Shown piece after piece: positions 22,059-34,425 of a DNA stretch of 64,000 bases (position 1 is the stretch's first letter; each line of letters begins with the position of its first letter). The position numbers and the translations under genes were made by a program. The notes beneath the pieces are model-generated. The model saw nothing but the letters and a program-made list of their open reading frames with translations, did no database searches and had not been told where the DNA came from. Origin of the DNA: Helichrysum umbraculigerum (Eukaryota; Streptophyta; Magnoliopsida; Asterales; Asteraceae); NCBI GenBank assembly GCA_949592205.1, contig CATIUR010000003.1, positions 15,577,001 to 15,641,000 of the forward strand, read 5' to 3'.

Positions 22059-23949
22059 TTACCAGTAATCTTTGCAGGAACAAACACCATTTTTAAAGCA
22101 ATGAAAGCGGCTTCGATCCCTTACTACTAACTCCCAATCAACTATCTCCGATATCAGCTTCAAAGCAGCATGACAGTCTTCACAAACACGAAGATTCTTT
22201 ATTATTCTAATCGGCGTTCCTTTTACTGTATTGATCAAACCAAACACAACTGCTAACTTTTCACTATGCCCAAATAAAAATCTAACCTTTTCACTCTCTT
22301 CAATGTCAAGAAGGACAACAGAAGTGTTTGGTACATACCCTTTTAACCTCATTTCTTCTAATAACCTTTCCCATTTTTGTTTTATCACTTCACGTTGAGG
22401 ATGAGTTTCGTCACCAGCCACAAACTCATGGACTACACCATTTATTGAAACTGAACTTGATCCGGGCGTCTTTTTCACCCCTTTATCTCTCATCAATTTT
22501 CTCACTCGTGCAGCATCTTCCCATCTTTTTGCTTCTGCGTAAATGTTAGATAAAACAACATAGTATCCATCATTGAGTGGATCTAATATAAGAAGGTGTT
22601 CTATGGCTTCTTCTGCCATTTCAACGTTCTTATAGACTCTGCAGCCGCCAAGTAGGGCTCCCCATACCACCTCGTTTGGCTTAATAGGCATATTTCTAAT
22701 AAATTCACGGGCTTCTTCAAGTAACCCAGCCCGACTCAAAAGATCAACCATACAACCATAATGTTCGATTCTAGGAACTATCCCATAATCTCGACTCATG
22801 CTAGCAAAATGTTTACGACCCTCGTTTACCATACCCATGTGGCTACAAGCATGCAATAGTCCGATAAATGTGACTGCATTAGGTTTGATGCGGGATTGAA
22901 TCATTTTAGAAAACAAATTTAAAGCTTCTTCACCGTTTCCATTTATAGCTAACCCTTGAATCATAGCAGACCAAGAAACAACTGTTCGTTTCTCCATCTC
23001 CTCAAAAACACTACGGGCCGCTTCTAAGCATCCACATTTTATGTACATATCTATCAAAGTGTTGCAAATACGAATATTTCTTTTAAATCCACTTCGGTTT
23101 GAGAACTCGTGAATCCTTTTCCCTAAATCAAGTGCGCCAATATCTGCACACGCTGAAAGAACTGCCACCACTATAACCTCACTCGGACATAACTTTTCCT
23201 CTTCCATTTTCGTAAAAAGATCAATCGCTTCTTTCGGTTTCCCACATTGAACAAAACCCATAATCATAGAGGTCCATGACCGCACGTTTCTCTCAGGCAT
23301 CCTATTAAACAACCCAAATGCCTCGTCCACGTTTGCCCTTTTCACCAACTGCGTAATCATTATGTTCCAGGTAACCACATCTCTTTCAGGCATTTTATCG
23401 AACAGCAGGCGTGCATCATCAATCTCCACAAACCGCATACAAATGAACCAAACTGTTCTCCAAAAAAAAATTCGAATGAAACCCAAGTTTCTCAATTAAC
23501 CCATGAACAATTCTCCCATCTAAATCACCTGAAACCTTCACACAAGCTTTAAGAAGAAATGATAAACTAAAAGTATCTAAAATGACATCGTATTCGCATA
23601 ATTGACCAAACAAACGAATCGCGTCTTTAGGCGTATCACTCCCTGCAAAAGTTTTCATACAAAAATTCCATGTAACCGTTTCAGGCTTCCCAGAAAGACA
23701 GATGAGTTTTTGAGCATTAGGGAAGCTAGGCGTTAACGCGCAAACAAAAGCAACATGGGAAAGTCCTAGGATAGATGGAGATGTGTTAGTTTTAATTATT
23801 TGGGTGTGTTTTTGTTTAAGCTCAAATGGTGATTTAAAGGTATACAAAAGATCATTGTTTACAAAAGTTTGTGGTGTAGGTTTCGGGTAGTTTGGTTGGT
23901 AAGCTTTAGGAACAGGTGATGAAGTTAAAGAAATCACATGTTGAGACAT
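22059..23949 (-). pseudogene. DYW-class pentatricopeptide repeat (PPR) protein, one frameshift
   Basis: Single-exon organellar RNA-editing factor family. The first frame (23949-23419, 176 aa) has the N-terminus and first PPR motifs. The second (23495-22059) carries PLS-type repeats (MPERDVVTWN, MPERNVRSWT, TVVSWSAMI, KPNAVTFIGLL), E/E+ domains and a complete DYW domain with the HSE zinc/catalytic motif, CEDCH and a terminal CSCKDYW. The frames overlap and protein similarity passes from one to the other at about 23419-23430, where the expected 'CGDIDDARLLF' is broken by what looks like a 2-base deletion. Joined, the gene would be about 630 aa, a normal size. Either it is a recent pseudogene or the assembly has an error here. 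The product would bind a specific organellar transcript and deaminate C to U. The target cannot be told from sequence. Confidence 0.9.
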
Positions 23950-24908
23950 TTGAGCATCTGTTTTAGGTGGCGTTTTCTTTGCTGTTAGAAATCACTATCG
24001 GTATGAGTTTGGTAGTAATGTATAATAGGAGATCCTAGGATGCTTTGCAAACTGTTGTTTTATTTGTTCATTGGGTTTAGCTTTCAAGCCTAAACGAACG
24101 TTTGATCCGTTATCTTAAAAGTATAATACATTAATGGAAACTAAAAAGACTTTGTTCGAATTTGCATATACCGTAAAAGTTACATACACAATATTTGAAC
24201 CAAAAGAAGACAACTGCTCAAAATAGTTCATTAGTGTGTGTAACAAAATATGCAAACATCGCTTGTCTTCATGTGTACGTGACTGTGTTTATATCCACCA
24301 TAAAATTTCAGCTCGAAATATATATATGGAGCTGAATTCGAACTTATACCGGGGTCAGCTCGAGTTGTATTGAGCTTATAGACTCTAAAATGTAATATGC
24401 AAATGCATATATAACTACACATACATAAAAAGTCAAACTAAACCCCTGGTATCCATTTCTCAACCTAATTGGGTTTAAATTTTGGCAGTCAACTAATTTG
24501 ACTTTAGTCTACAACATAACAGATAATCTCATAATCATATGATTTAACCCATAAAACTGGAATACGAGATAACAAGAAACTTGAATACGAGATAATCTCA
24601 TATCAACTGGAATACGAGATAACAAGAAACTGCATATGACTTATTCAATTCGATTAATCATGAAAACTACGAGATAATCATTGAAAATGTTTTCATCAAG
24701 TATGCACGATGTTAACATTTCAGGAATACGGAACATGTTGATGATAGAAAGAAAATGAAATAAAATTAGGGCTTCAAATATAAGAAATTTACCTTGTCAA
24801 TTTTCGAGAGAGAAGCAGTGTCATGACTCATGAAAGTGGGTGTTATCCATTTTCATCGTTGCCCATTTGCTGTGCTTATATTTATCTAATTTAATTTATT
24901 TAATCAGA
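23950..24908. other. Intergenic AT-rich DNA upstream of the PPR gene
   Basis: This would hold the PPR promoter. A local duplication of 'ggaatacgagataacaagaaact' lies at about 24559 and 24609. No other gene or clear element is seen. Confidence 0.5.
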
Positions 24909-24918
24909 TATGAAAAGG

Positions 24919-25551
24919 TAGGGGTGTTCGTAGTCGTAGTTATGGATATAACCGGATTATCCAGATAGTTTAATTGGATTGGACCGTTCGGATTGGATAA
25001 TTTGGTTTTTTGGATCGGATTGGGCAAAAACCAAATTAGTAATTCGGTTTTTGGATTGGTTTTGGTTACTAATATCATAACCGGATTATCCAAATAAACC
25101 AAATAGTAATAATTGTATATGTAATACTCATATGTAATACTCTTGGATATTCACCAAAGGGAATGTTAAATATTTGTTTAGTTATTTTTTATACATGAAA
25201 CCTTATTATATGATTGGTATTGTTAATATATATCATTAAATATAACTTAATCTTAAGTTTGGATATAAAACACCAACTCCACATTTATATAAACCCTCAA
25301 CGCAACATGACAATCGGTAACCATTGATATCGCTCATGACATTACCCTTTCACAAGTCAAAACGATACACTCATGCAATCCACGAAAAAATCAAACGGTT
25401 AAAACCGATTCATCCAAATAGTAATTGGGTTCGGTTTAGTTCGGATTTTATATTCGTTTGGATGGATTGGATTCACATTTTGAGAGCCAAAATCCAAATG
25501 GATTTATATATATGGATCGGATTTGATCCGATCCATCCAAACGAACACCCC
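24919..25551. mobile_element. Non-autonomous MULE-like MITE
   Basis: The ends are GGGGTGTTCG (24921) and CGAACACCCC (to 25551), with subterminal 'ggattgg' and 'catccaaac' repeats. A 10-bp direct repeat TATGAAAAGG flanks it (24909-24918 and 25552-25561), with two extra bases on the left. A 9-11 bp target duplication points to Mutator-like transposition. There is no transposase. Confidence 0.65.
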
Positions 25552-25611
25552 TATGAAAAGGAATATACCTTATTTTATTTGTTGAATAAACACACCAAAA
25601 AATCAAGTTAT

Positions 25612-25690
25612 TACTCCCTCGGTCCGTGTCATGTTTTGACTTGTTGAAATCTTTCCTTTTTAAATTTGACATTATTTAAATATTTTTGTT
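25612..25690 (+). mobile_element. Stowaway-like MITE end (partial)
   Basis: 'tactccctcggtccgtgtcatg' at about 25611 is a variant Stowaway terminus. The partner end is not found within several hundred bases, so only a remnant is called. The stretch 25691-26086 has no gene. Confidence 0.4.
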
Positions 25691-26088
25691 TGTATATATA
25701 TAAATACTTGATGCAAAATATATGAATGACTTGGGTTTTGAATATTTGTACAATCTAATTTTGGCCTTATTAGTATTCTTTTGTTAGTTAACCATTGAGA
25801 TAAAAAGCTAGCCTCTAATCCTCTAGATGTAGCATTCAACTCAACATATGAACCAAAATATTCATAGCAACATTGAAGTTTCTTAGACACATCCAAGGTC
25901 CAAGCTGAAAGCACACGTGACACGAGTCGAATTCATTAGATAGGCCCAATGAGATACCCACACCAAAAACTCTCTAAACTCCGCATCATCTGGGCCTACT
26001 CTTGGGCTACAACACTAGGCCCAATATGGAATAAAACAACCGTCCATCAAGGCACCTCTTCCACTTAGTGTGCCAATCTAAATTAATA

Positions 26089-26341
26089 CTCCCCCCGTCC
26101 CATTTCTATTGTCCATTATTTCCATTTTGGGGTGTACCAAATTAATTGTCCACTTCCATAAATAGAAAGTTTAAGGAAATAAAGTTCTTTTTTACCCCTA
26201 GTGTATATATATAAGACAAAAAAATAGGTAAAAAGTAGAGGGTAAAACTGTCATTTTATCAAAAAGTAAGAGAGATATAGTTATATTTTCTTAAACTGCG
26301 TGTCTTTTTGTCTGGTGACAATAAAATTGGGACGGAGGGAG
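26089..26341. mobile_element. Stowaway MITE (Tc1/mariner type), 253 bp
   Basis: The termini CTCCCCCCGTCCCA and TGGGACGGAGGGAG are inverted repeats of the Stowaway consensus. TA dinucleotides flank both sides (26087-26088, 26342-26343). Confidence 0.9.
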
Positions 26342-26376
26342 TAATAAATATAAATATAAATGTTTATTATATTCAT

Positions 26377-26810
26377 CGTTCCCGGTCTATGTGGTATACA
26401 CGTTATTTCACTCCCAGTCTCTGGGTCATTTTTTGCGGTCCCAGTCCCTCGACCCGGGTTTTTGTTTCATTCCCGGTCCCTGACCCTTAACGCCGGATGA
26501 TTTTTACCCGTTAAGTCAGTCAACGTGCGTAGCACAAGAGGGCGAAAATGACTTTTCTGTCTATTGTGAACCCTTTTTTTCAGTCTTTAAACAGCCACCT
26601 ACATTTTTCAAGCCTTTGAAAAGTCCTTTTTGCCCTTTTGTACCGCGCAAGTTGGATGATTTAACGAGAATAATTAACCGACATTAGGGTTAGGGACTGG
26701 GAGTGAAACATAAACCTAGGTCGAGAGACTGGGACCGCAAAAAAAAAAAAAAAAAAAACGACCCAGAGACTGAGAGTGAAATAATGTGCATAGCACATAG
26801 ACTGACGACG
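26377..26810. mobile_element. Foldback element with ~130-bp inverted repeats
   Basis: The left arm ('ggtctatgtggtatacacg...cactcccagtctctgggtc...gcggtcccagtc') is mirrored on the right ('gggaccgc...gacccagagactgagagtg...catagcacatagac'). A poly-A run (26739-26758) lies within the right arm. The flanks 'tattatattcat' and 'taatttactcat' are only partly alike, so no target duplication is claimed. There is no coding frame. It starts about 35 bp after the Stowaway MITE. Confidence 0.7.
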
Positions 26811-27481
26811 TAATTTACTCATCAATTTATCTCTTCCACTTGCTGTGCCAATTTTTATATTTATTATTATTTTTTAAAATATACTATTTTGGATACTCCA
26901 ATATAGAGTACCACCAGCCCACAAATAACCCATGTATCTGAATTTGAGCCGGTTTATTCATAAATTAGAATAATCGAAAATATTCGTCGACTGATGTTTT
27001 TTCGCAATGTACTTATTATGATATTTTTCGCAAGTCATATTTTTAAGTTATATACTAGCGTAGATATCTCTAAAATGTTCCCTAATAAAGTGTGCAGACA
27101 ATAGCTATATAAAAAACCCGACCATCTCACTTGCATTCATTTCCAAGTTGATTAGTATGAACATTATTATCGATTACTTGGAGTCCTTGTTCTTATACTT
27201 GGGTGATTTTCTCATCTGCAAGCACTTCCTAGCCTCCTCATCTCCTTTATAGACTTACTGTACGTGCATCATTAGACATTAGTCTTAGGATTCCAAGTGT
27301 TTACACGGTTCGAAATCTGACCCAATCAATCAATATATACATAATATAATGCCAGTCATAGCATTTAATATTTTGGATGATTATCGACCAAATTGTTTAT
27401 AGATAGGTACATTTAATTTGTTGTTGAAGTACTCTAGGACATATCAACTTACTAAACTATGCCAAAACACAAGCGATAAAA

Positions 27482-28282
27482 GGGAAAATCACAAATCTCG
27501 TCCTTCGATTACAATCATTTAACAAAATAATCCTTTGACTTTTAACAAAATAATCCTTTGACTTTAACTTTTAACAAAATAATCGTACCTTTCGCGCTTT
27601 CAGAAGAGATAACGGCGCAAATGTATTAAATAATGCAATTACGTCAATTATTAATCAAAATGTAGATAAAAATAAACAGGTCATGACGATAAAATTTAAA
27701 TTGAATTTTGATATTAACGCATAATTGTGTTTTGGCTAATAAATTTTCTTAAAAATGTTATAATATAAATTTAAAAATACCACTATGACCAGTTTATTTT
27801 TATCTACATTTTGATATATTCAAAAAGTTGGTACCGAGACTAAAAAATGCTTTTGTTAAATACATAACATATGTCGATAAAATTTATGTCGAAATGTAGA
27901 TAAAATTACACTGATCATGAATATATAATCGGAATTATTTTAAACATTGTATAGAAAAAGTTATTAAAGAAAAACGAATACTACGTTAATTAAATAGGAA
28001 AAATATAATATATTAAATATGACAATCGGTCAAAAAAGGTGAAGGGCGCGACTAGAATGACGCGAGCGCGTTTGGATGCGATGGGGGTGCTCGACACGTG
28101 GCTTAAATAATAATCAACGAGAAGACTTTTGATTAATAATTGACGTAATTGCATTATTTAATACATTCGCAGCATTATCTCTTCTGAAAGCGCGAAACGT
28201 ACGATTATTTTGTTAAAAGTTAAAGTGAAAGGATAATTTTGTTAAATGGTTGTGGTCAAAGGACGAGATTTGTGATTTTCCC
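27482..28282. mobile_element. Non-autonomous Mutator-like element (MULE), 801 bp
   Basis: Long inverted repeats (left about 27482-27660, right about 28127-28282) begin GGGAAAATCACAAAT. A perfect 9-bp target duplication GCGATAAAA flanks it (27473-27481 and 28283-28291). The left repeat has an internal duplication of 'aacaaaataatcctttgac'. The core is AT-rich with a GC-rich patch (28040-28105) and no transposase frame. Confidence 0.85.
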
Positions 28283-28446
28283 GCGATAAAATTGGTGAAA
28301 GACGTTCAAAGTCACCTAATGTCTTTAATGAAAATTCTTAAGTTGTTTTTGTATAAAACTTTACAGTTCTTGTAAATATAAATTTATCAACAAATGAAAC
28401 ACTAATTAAAAGTAGAGTATGATAACAAAATTTGGAAAGGAAGTGT

Positions 28447-28895
28447 CACTACAACAAAAATGAGTTTTTAGAACCTTTTTCGTGGGACACTTTTTAGTGG
28501 AGTCCTAAAAATATAGGACGATACAATTTTTTATTCAATTTATGATAGTACCCTAATAGGACGCTATATGTTTGTCCTATTACATTAAGCTTTATAGGAT
28601 GATTATTCGAAGGGGTCTTATTATTATGGTGCCTATTAGAACATTTTATACGTGAGTCTTATTACATTAAGTTTTATAGGTCGCTTTTTCATTGGGGTCT
28701 TATAATTGTGAAGCATGATAGGACACTTGATATTTGAGTTTTATTATTAGATTAAGTTTATTGGATGTTTATTTGCAAATGTCTTATTATCATAGAGTCT
28801 AATAAGACACATAATACATAAGTCCTATTATATCCAGTTTATAGGACGGTTATCTAACAAAGTCTTGTAATTGTAGGTTTAATATAATACGTAGT
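28447..28895 (+). mobile_element. CACTA transposon terminus with ~82-bp subterminal repeats
   Basis: CACTACAACAAAAATG at 28447 is a classic CACTA (En/Spm) terminal repeat. Subterminal repeats of about 82 bp follow, with 'gtcctattacattaag' or variants at 28574, 28656, 28738 and 28822, each also containing 'tataggac'. No opposite terminus (CATTTTTGTTGTAGTG) is seen to the right, so the element is truncated or rearranged. Confidence 0.7.
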
Positions 28896-30044
28896 AATTG
28901 TTATGTTAGTGTATACAACACTTATTCGTCGTGAAGGCCGTCGCATTAATATCTAAGGTACTGTGCTGTAACAATAAAATTCACCCGTAAATACGAAAAA
29001 TTAACTTGCTATAAATATACAGAATCATTGAGTTAATCCGATTGTTAATGGGGCAAAGTGTCTCATCGCAAATACTCGCACGCGTTGTCACAGTTTATCA
29101 TTGAATAAGTCCATATTTCGATCAATTAATCCAAATAAAGTACTTTGTATGATTTAACTGTATAGTAGCATGAAACCCGGACGTAGTAGCGGAAATTACA
29201 TACCTTTTCCTATACACATAAATACGTTAGAGTCGATAGCATAGATATTATCGTATCCGTAACGTATATTCTAGTTTTTTTATTTCATTAATCCTTATTA
29301 TACTTCAAAAATAAAAAAAATTATTTTAATTTGTTTGGTATTTTGTACTAAAAACTTTATTACTTGAGATTTTGATTTTAGTTGACTTACTTTAAAAAAA
29401 TAATAATAATGGCATGTCAAGCCGTTAGCAAGGTATATTAGTAATTTTTATAATATTTCAACATTTAAAATTATTAGAAGTAATTAAGTAATTTTAATTT
29501 ATTAGGAGTTTCAAGACTAAAAAATGGAAATACTTTATATATTACGGAGTAGTATAGATAAATATAAATATAAATTATCAATACATTACATGGTTATTAG
29601 TTTTCCTTTTTTATAAGGTAAGTACAAACACCTAACTATCACAAATATATACATTACTTTTATCTGTCATTTTTTTTATTTAATTTCATGGTTATTCTTT
29701 TAAGACAATGTTTAATTGTTTGATTCTAGATCTGATTTTCCTGATTATAATTATGAGCTAATTTTCTATTGTATTTGCTTAGACAAAAGATACCTAGATG
29801 ATGGTTTAATTGTTTGTTTGCGTTGGATTTAAATTCTATGAATGTTTATTGTGTTTTTCCGTAGATCCATATTGATTTTGTGATTAATAGTTGTTACTTA
29901 ACGTGATTAATTGACCTTTGCTATAACGGACGTTTGTTTAGGTTGATTGGTTATTTGCAATTATATAACTTGTTAAATAATTGTGACTTGAAACTGTGAC
30001 CGGAGATAGGTTAAAAGTAATAACAACTATTGAACCTTAATTAA
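28896..30044. other. Intergenic AT-rich DNA
   Basis: No gene, RNA gene or complete element is seen. A short 'attacggagtag' near 29552 resembles a decayed MITE end. Confidence 0.4.
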
Positions 30045-31200
30045 CTAGTACTATACCCGGGCATTGCCCGGCTATACCGACAGCCATAAAAATGAAGTTA
30101 ATGTTGAAGGGATTGAAAAATGAAGGAAATAAAGAGCATGTGGTAGGAAGATATGCAATATAAAGTGAAGTAGGATGTAAATATGAAGGATAGACAAGGG
30201 TAGGAATGGAGAATGCACACACGAAGATAATATAACATGAAGGATAGACAAAGCCGGAAGGGCAGAATGCACACAAGGAAATATAACGTTTATAACAAAA
30301 TTATTTTTTAATGTTTCTAAGATTATAAGAAGCTTGAAAGAGTAAATTATGATTAAAACACTTACAATACATTTTTATATTTTTAAAGAATAATTATTCT
30401 TAAGAGTATTTTTTATATTTAAAACTTCATGTAGTAGCAATGTAATTTATATGATATATTCAGTTTTCACGTGCATAGTTTATAAATTTAGTATAATTAG
30501 AGATTTCATACTAACGTTGTTATCTTGCTGCATTTGTTGTTCCACGAGGGGTTGTTAGGTTGAGTTCGTGTATATTCACTAATTATCAACATGTTAATTA
30601 CAATTATACCCTTGTAGGCCGGCTATACCCGACTGTCATAAAACAAAGATTAATGATCAACTTAATTAATTAGTTTATGTATTCATGAGGAAAAAAATGT
30701 AAAAAGGGTAAAAATCAAAAAAGGAAAGGATGGCTGTTGGAAAGGATGAAAATGGGTAGGAATGAAAGATGTAAAAAAATTAAGGAAAGGGAATAATAAT
30801 CCGTAAGGAAAAAGGAAAGAAAGTTAACAAATAATTGAAAAAAATAAGGAATGGTAAAATAGAAAAATGGAATGATGATAGGGAATGATGGAAGGATGGT
30901 AGGAAGGATGGAAGAATGGTAGAGAATGATGGAAGGATAGTAGGGAAGGATGGAAGGATTGAAGGATGATAGGATGGTAGGAAGGATGAAAGGATGGTAG
31001 GGAATAATGGAAGGATGGTAGGGAATGATGGTAGGTAAGGATGGAAGGATAGTAAGGAATGATGGAAGGATGGTAGGGAAGGATTGAAGGATGGAAGGAT
31101 GGTACGGAAGGATGGTACGGAAGGATGATAGGAATGATGGAATGGAAGGATGGAAGAATGGTAGTATAGTTATTGAATTTTTTGTTTAAAATCTTTCATA
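30045..31200 (-). mobile_element. Helitron 3' end on the minus strand; body extends rightward
   Basis: Read on the minus strand, a hairpin CCGGGC-AAT-GCCCGG (30057-30071) is followed within nine bases by a terminal CTAG (30045-30048) and then T, which matches the Helitron 3' end rule. The right-hand (5') end, expected to begin TC, is not located, so the end coordinate is nominal. No Rep/helicase frame is present, so it is non-autonomous if real. Confidence 0.5.
30870..31172. repeat. GGAAGGATGG-type minisatellite
   Basis: A degenerate run of 'ggaaggatggtaggaatgatgg' units. The plus strand is almost pure purine plus T. A shorter copy lies at 32795-32895. Both are followed by 'ggtagtatagttatt'. 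Confidence 0.8.
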
Positions 31201-31900
31201 ATTACTAAATTATTTCCTAAATAAATAAAGGAAATAATTTACTAATTATGAAAGCAATAACATTTTTTTGACTTTATCAAAACAACAATGTTAGAATATA
31301 ATGTCACTAATATCCTTAAATATGAAAAGTTCATGTAAAGTTATACGTTCTTAATCTTTATACTTTGTTTCATGTGAATATTCACCTTACCATTATTTAG
31401 AAAAAATAAAAAAGGTAACTTAACCCATTAATTTTCATTCATGTAGTTTCTATCATGGGAAAATTTGGTCCAACTCCATTTCGTTTGGGTTTGTTTAAGT
31501 ATTGGACCTAGATAAAATTTAGGCCATTAATTTCATTGGCATGTTTGAACTCTACTCCCTGCGTTCCTTCTCCTGATTTAATCAGATTTAGCCCATTTAT
31601 TTCATTGGCATTCCTCATTCCTGCACTGCCTGCTGTGTTCCTGCATTCTGCCTTCATGCAATCCTGCATTCCTGCTTTCCTTCCTTTTTCCTGCCTTCTG
31701 CATTCCTGCAATCTGCCCTTCCTGTGTTCTTTTTAATCGGCTAATTATCCATTACCCTTCCTGCGTTCCTACTCTGATTTAATTGGTTCCAACCTTCCGG
31801 TTCCTGACGTTCATGTTGGTATTTTATTCAATCATTAATAAAGCCACTTATTTTATTCAATCTTTAATAAAGCCACTTATATATAATATACATACAACCG
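31150..31900. repeat. Unit duplicated at 32880-33240
   Basis: Both copies run from 'aatggtagtatagttatt' through 'ttttttgtttaa', a CCTGC/CTTCCTGC pyrimidine-rich stretch (31550-31735 and 32940-33190) and 'ttattcaatctttaataaagccactta'. Small frames inside (31508-31736, 33024-33212) come from the low-complexity composition and are not called genes. Confidence 0.7.
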
Positions 31901-32378
31901 TTCAATTCTAATGATGTTTATTTCCATAACCTAACATTCTTTGCATTGTTAATGATTGTGATATACAGACTATAATTTTGGATCGTGAATTGCAAAATGA
32001 ATACATCTGTATTTATATGGAGGAATAGAGAGTTATAATAAACGTGGCATCCAATGATTAGATATATTAAAAAGCATGAATCTATGATTTATGAAACATG
32101 GGTTGAAATAGATGACCTGACCATAGGTAGTTATATATAATCTTGTGTTATTTTTTTTATTATTAATAAGATTGTGTAGGAGTCGCCATGCCACGTAGTT
32201 GTATGATATTTCTATATAGTCTTTGTGAATTTTTTTTATTTTGTAAAATTATACTTTGTATAGTATAAAACTATTTACATAAATAATTAAAAAAATGTCC
32301 CATTTTTCTCGAATTAGCATATAATTAGCATCTATTATTTTATGTAGCATCCTGATCCTGCAATATCAATATCAATAT

Positions 32379-32379
<1 letters not shown>

Positions 32380-32412
<33 letters not shown>
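32380..32412. repeat. (AT)n microsatellite
   Basis: An uninterrupted AT run following three 'atcaat' units. Confidence 0.95.
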
Positions 32413-32415
<3 letters not shown>

Positions 32416-33239
32416 GACAATTTAGTATTTAGTATCCTTCCTACAAGTTTTGAATTAGGAATTCTAATATCGTGCCATAGTAATTTATGTGAATATAGGT
32501 ATCATACTTATGTGAATAAATTGCCCATATTTGGACCATATAGCATCCATCCTTCCAATTAAGTTACGTTAATAGTTATATATATAATTAAAAAAGGTAC
32601 AAGTTTTGAATTATATATGTAATTAAAAATGATACAAGTTTTGAATTAGGAATTCTAATATCCTGAGATGGTAATTTATGTAAATATAGGTAGCATCCTA
32701 ATGTTAATAAATTTCCCATATATATTTGAAACATATAACATCCTGCTTGCTCGCATCCTGCGAGATTATATTAACTAATTAAATAATTATAGTTATGTGG
32801 GGAATAATGGAAGAATGGTAGGGAAGGATTGAAGGATGGTAGGGAAGGATGATAGGAATGATGGAATGGAAGGGTGGAAGAATGGTAGTATAGTTATTTA
32901 GTGCATTTTTTGTTTAAGTATTGGGCTCATTAATTTTGTTGCCTTCTGCGTCCTTCACCTGATTTAATCGGGCCCATTTATTTCATTCGCTGCATTCCTG
33001 CCTTCCTGCGTCCTTCGCCTAATTTAATAGGGTCCATTTATTTCATTGGACTTCCTGCAATTCGTTCCTTCAATCCTGCCTTCTCGTTCCTGCACTCTGC
33101 CTTCCTGCTTGATAAAACTCGTTCCTTCACTCTGCCTCTTGATAAAATTTATTCCTTCGGTTCCTGCCTTCTGCGTTCCTGTTACTCGTATAATCGTGGG
33201 TATTTTATTCAATCTTTAATAAAGCCACTTAATATCTTT

Positions 33240-33398
33240 ATTTTTATATATTAATTAACTATTAATTATATACTATATAATATATATAATACATAATGTC
33301 GTTCTCGATGACCGTTTAAAGATGAGTTCATCGTTCGTGGCACGTGTGTTATTATACTCTATTTTACACACTATATATGTTTGCAAAACATAGGCTAG
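33240..33398 (+). mobile_element. Possible second Helitron 3' end
   Basis: A hairpin ATGTTT-GCA-AAACAT (33378-33392) is followed by 'aggCTAG' ending at 33398 and then T. It shares the 'taggctagt' terminus with the end at 34425. The weak A/T stem lowers confidence. The left coordinate is nominal. Confidence 0.35.
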
Positions 33399-34425
33399 TA
33401 AATAATAGGGTGAAAGGCACAGGAAGATAAGGTAACAGGAAGTAATCACAGGTATGGTTGTCCCGCTCGTTTTTATACATACACTGCATATTGTTTTTAG
33501 TATTAGGATTCAAAATTCAGAATTTAGAAAACATAATTAATGATTTAGGGGATAAAATTAAAATTAAATAACATTGTTACAGTAATTCAAGTATCGCATA
33601 TCATTTAGTGCAATTCTACTTATAGGGTAGCTGGCACTGTATGACAACCACAGTCATACATTTATTTATAATATATAGTCTAATTTATATATGGAAAAAA
33701 AATGAATACATAATTATATATATATTTGACTAAATAAATAAATCTGATTAAAGAGAAAAAAATTTCAGGATTAAAGACATAATCTAAAGTTAGTTAGTAT
33801 TGGTTAATTTTTACATCAAGAATATATAATTAAATAATTAATAGTAAATAAATAAGAAAAAAATATTATCCGAATTAGCATCCTGAATTTGAAATTAGTA
33901 TCCTGTGAAATTAATTAGCATCCCACCATTTAATTATTTAGATATAAATAAATTTAAATTATTTTAACGTGAATTATTTAAATAATTAATATTAATATAA
34001 ATAAGTAAAAAATGTTATCCGAATCACCCATGAAATTATTTATATGTAAACAACTAAAAATTATTCAAAGAGTAATTAAATAGTTAATCTTAAATAAATT
34101 ATATATAAGAAACGTCACATGATGTCATCAAGTTATCAATTAGCCAATTAAATCCCTTAATTCTTTCCAATTAGCTAAAATTTAGGATACAATTATGTCA
34201 TAAATAATATAATAATTAAATATAGGATGAGAGATATTTAACTATATTTATGATTACTATTTTCTTCTTAACAATACATATAAATTATTATTTTATTTTT
34301 CCATCTTTCAATTATATCGTTACTTTTAATCACCAAATTAACCAATGAGAACACAATTTTCGATACTAAAAAATTATTATTTTACCTTACATAACCCGTG
34401 TGTATACACGGGTTTAATAGGCTAG
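33399..34425 (+). mobile_element. Helitron 3' end on the plus strand
   Basis: A strong hairpin AACCCGTGT-GTAT-ACACGGGTT (34393-34414) is followed seven bases later by CTAG (34422-34425) and T, the classic Helitron 3' terminus. The body to the left is AT-rich and non-coding. The 5' end is not located, so the left coordinate is nominal and may reach further left across 33399. Confidence 0.6.

Noticed and set aside
31508..31736. Small ORFs on both strands, and 33024-33212
   Set aside because: Products of CCTGC/GCAGG low-complexity tracts.
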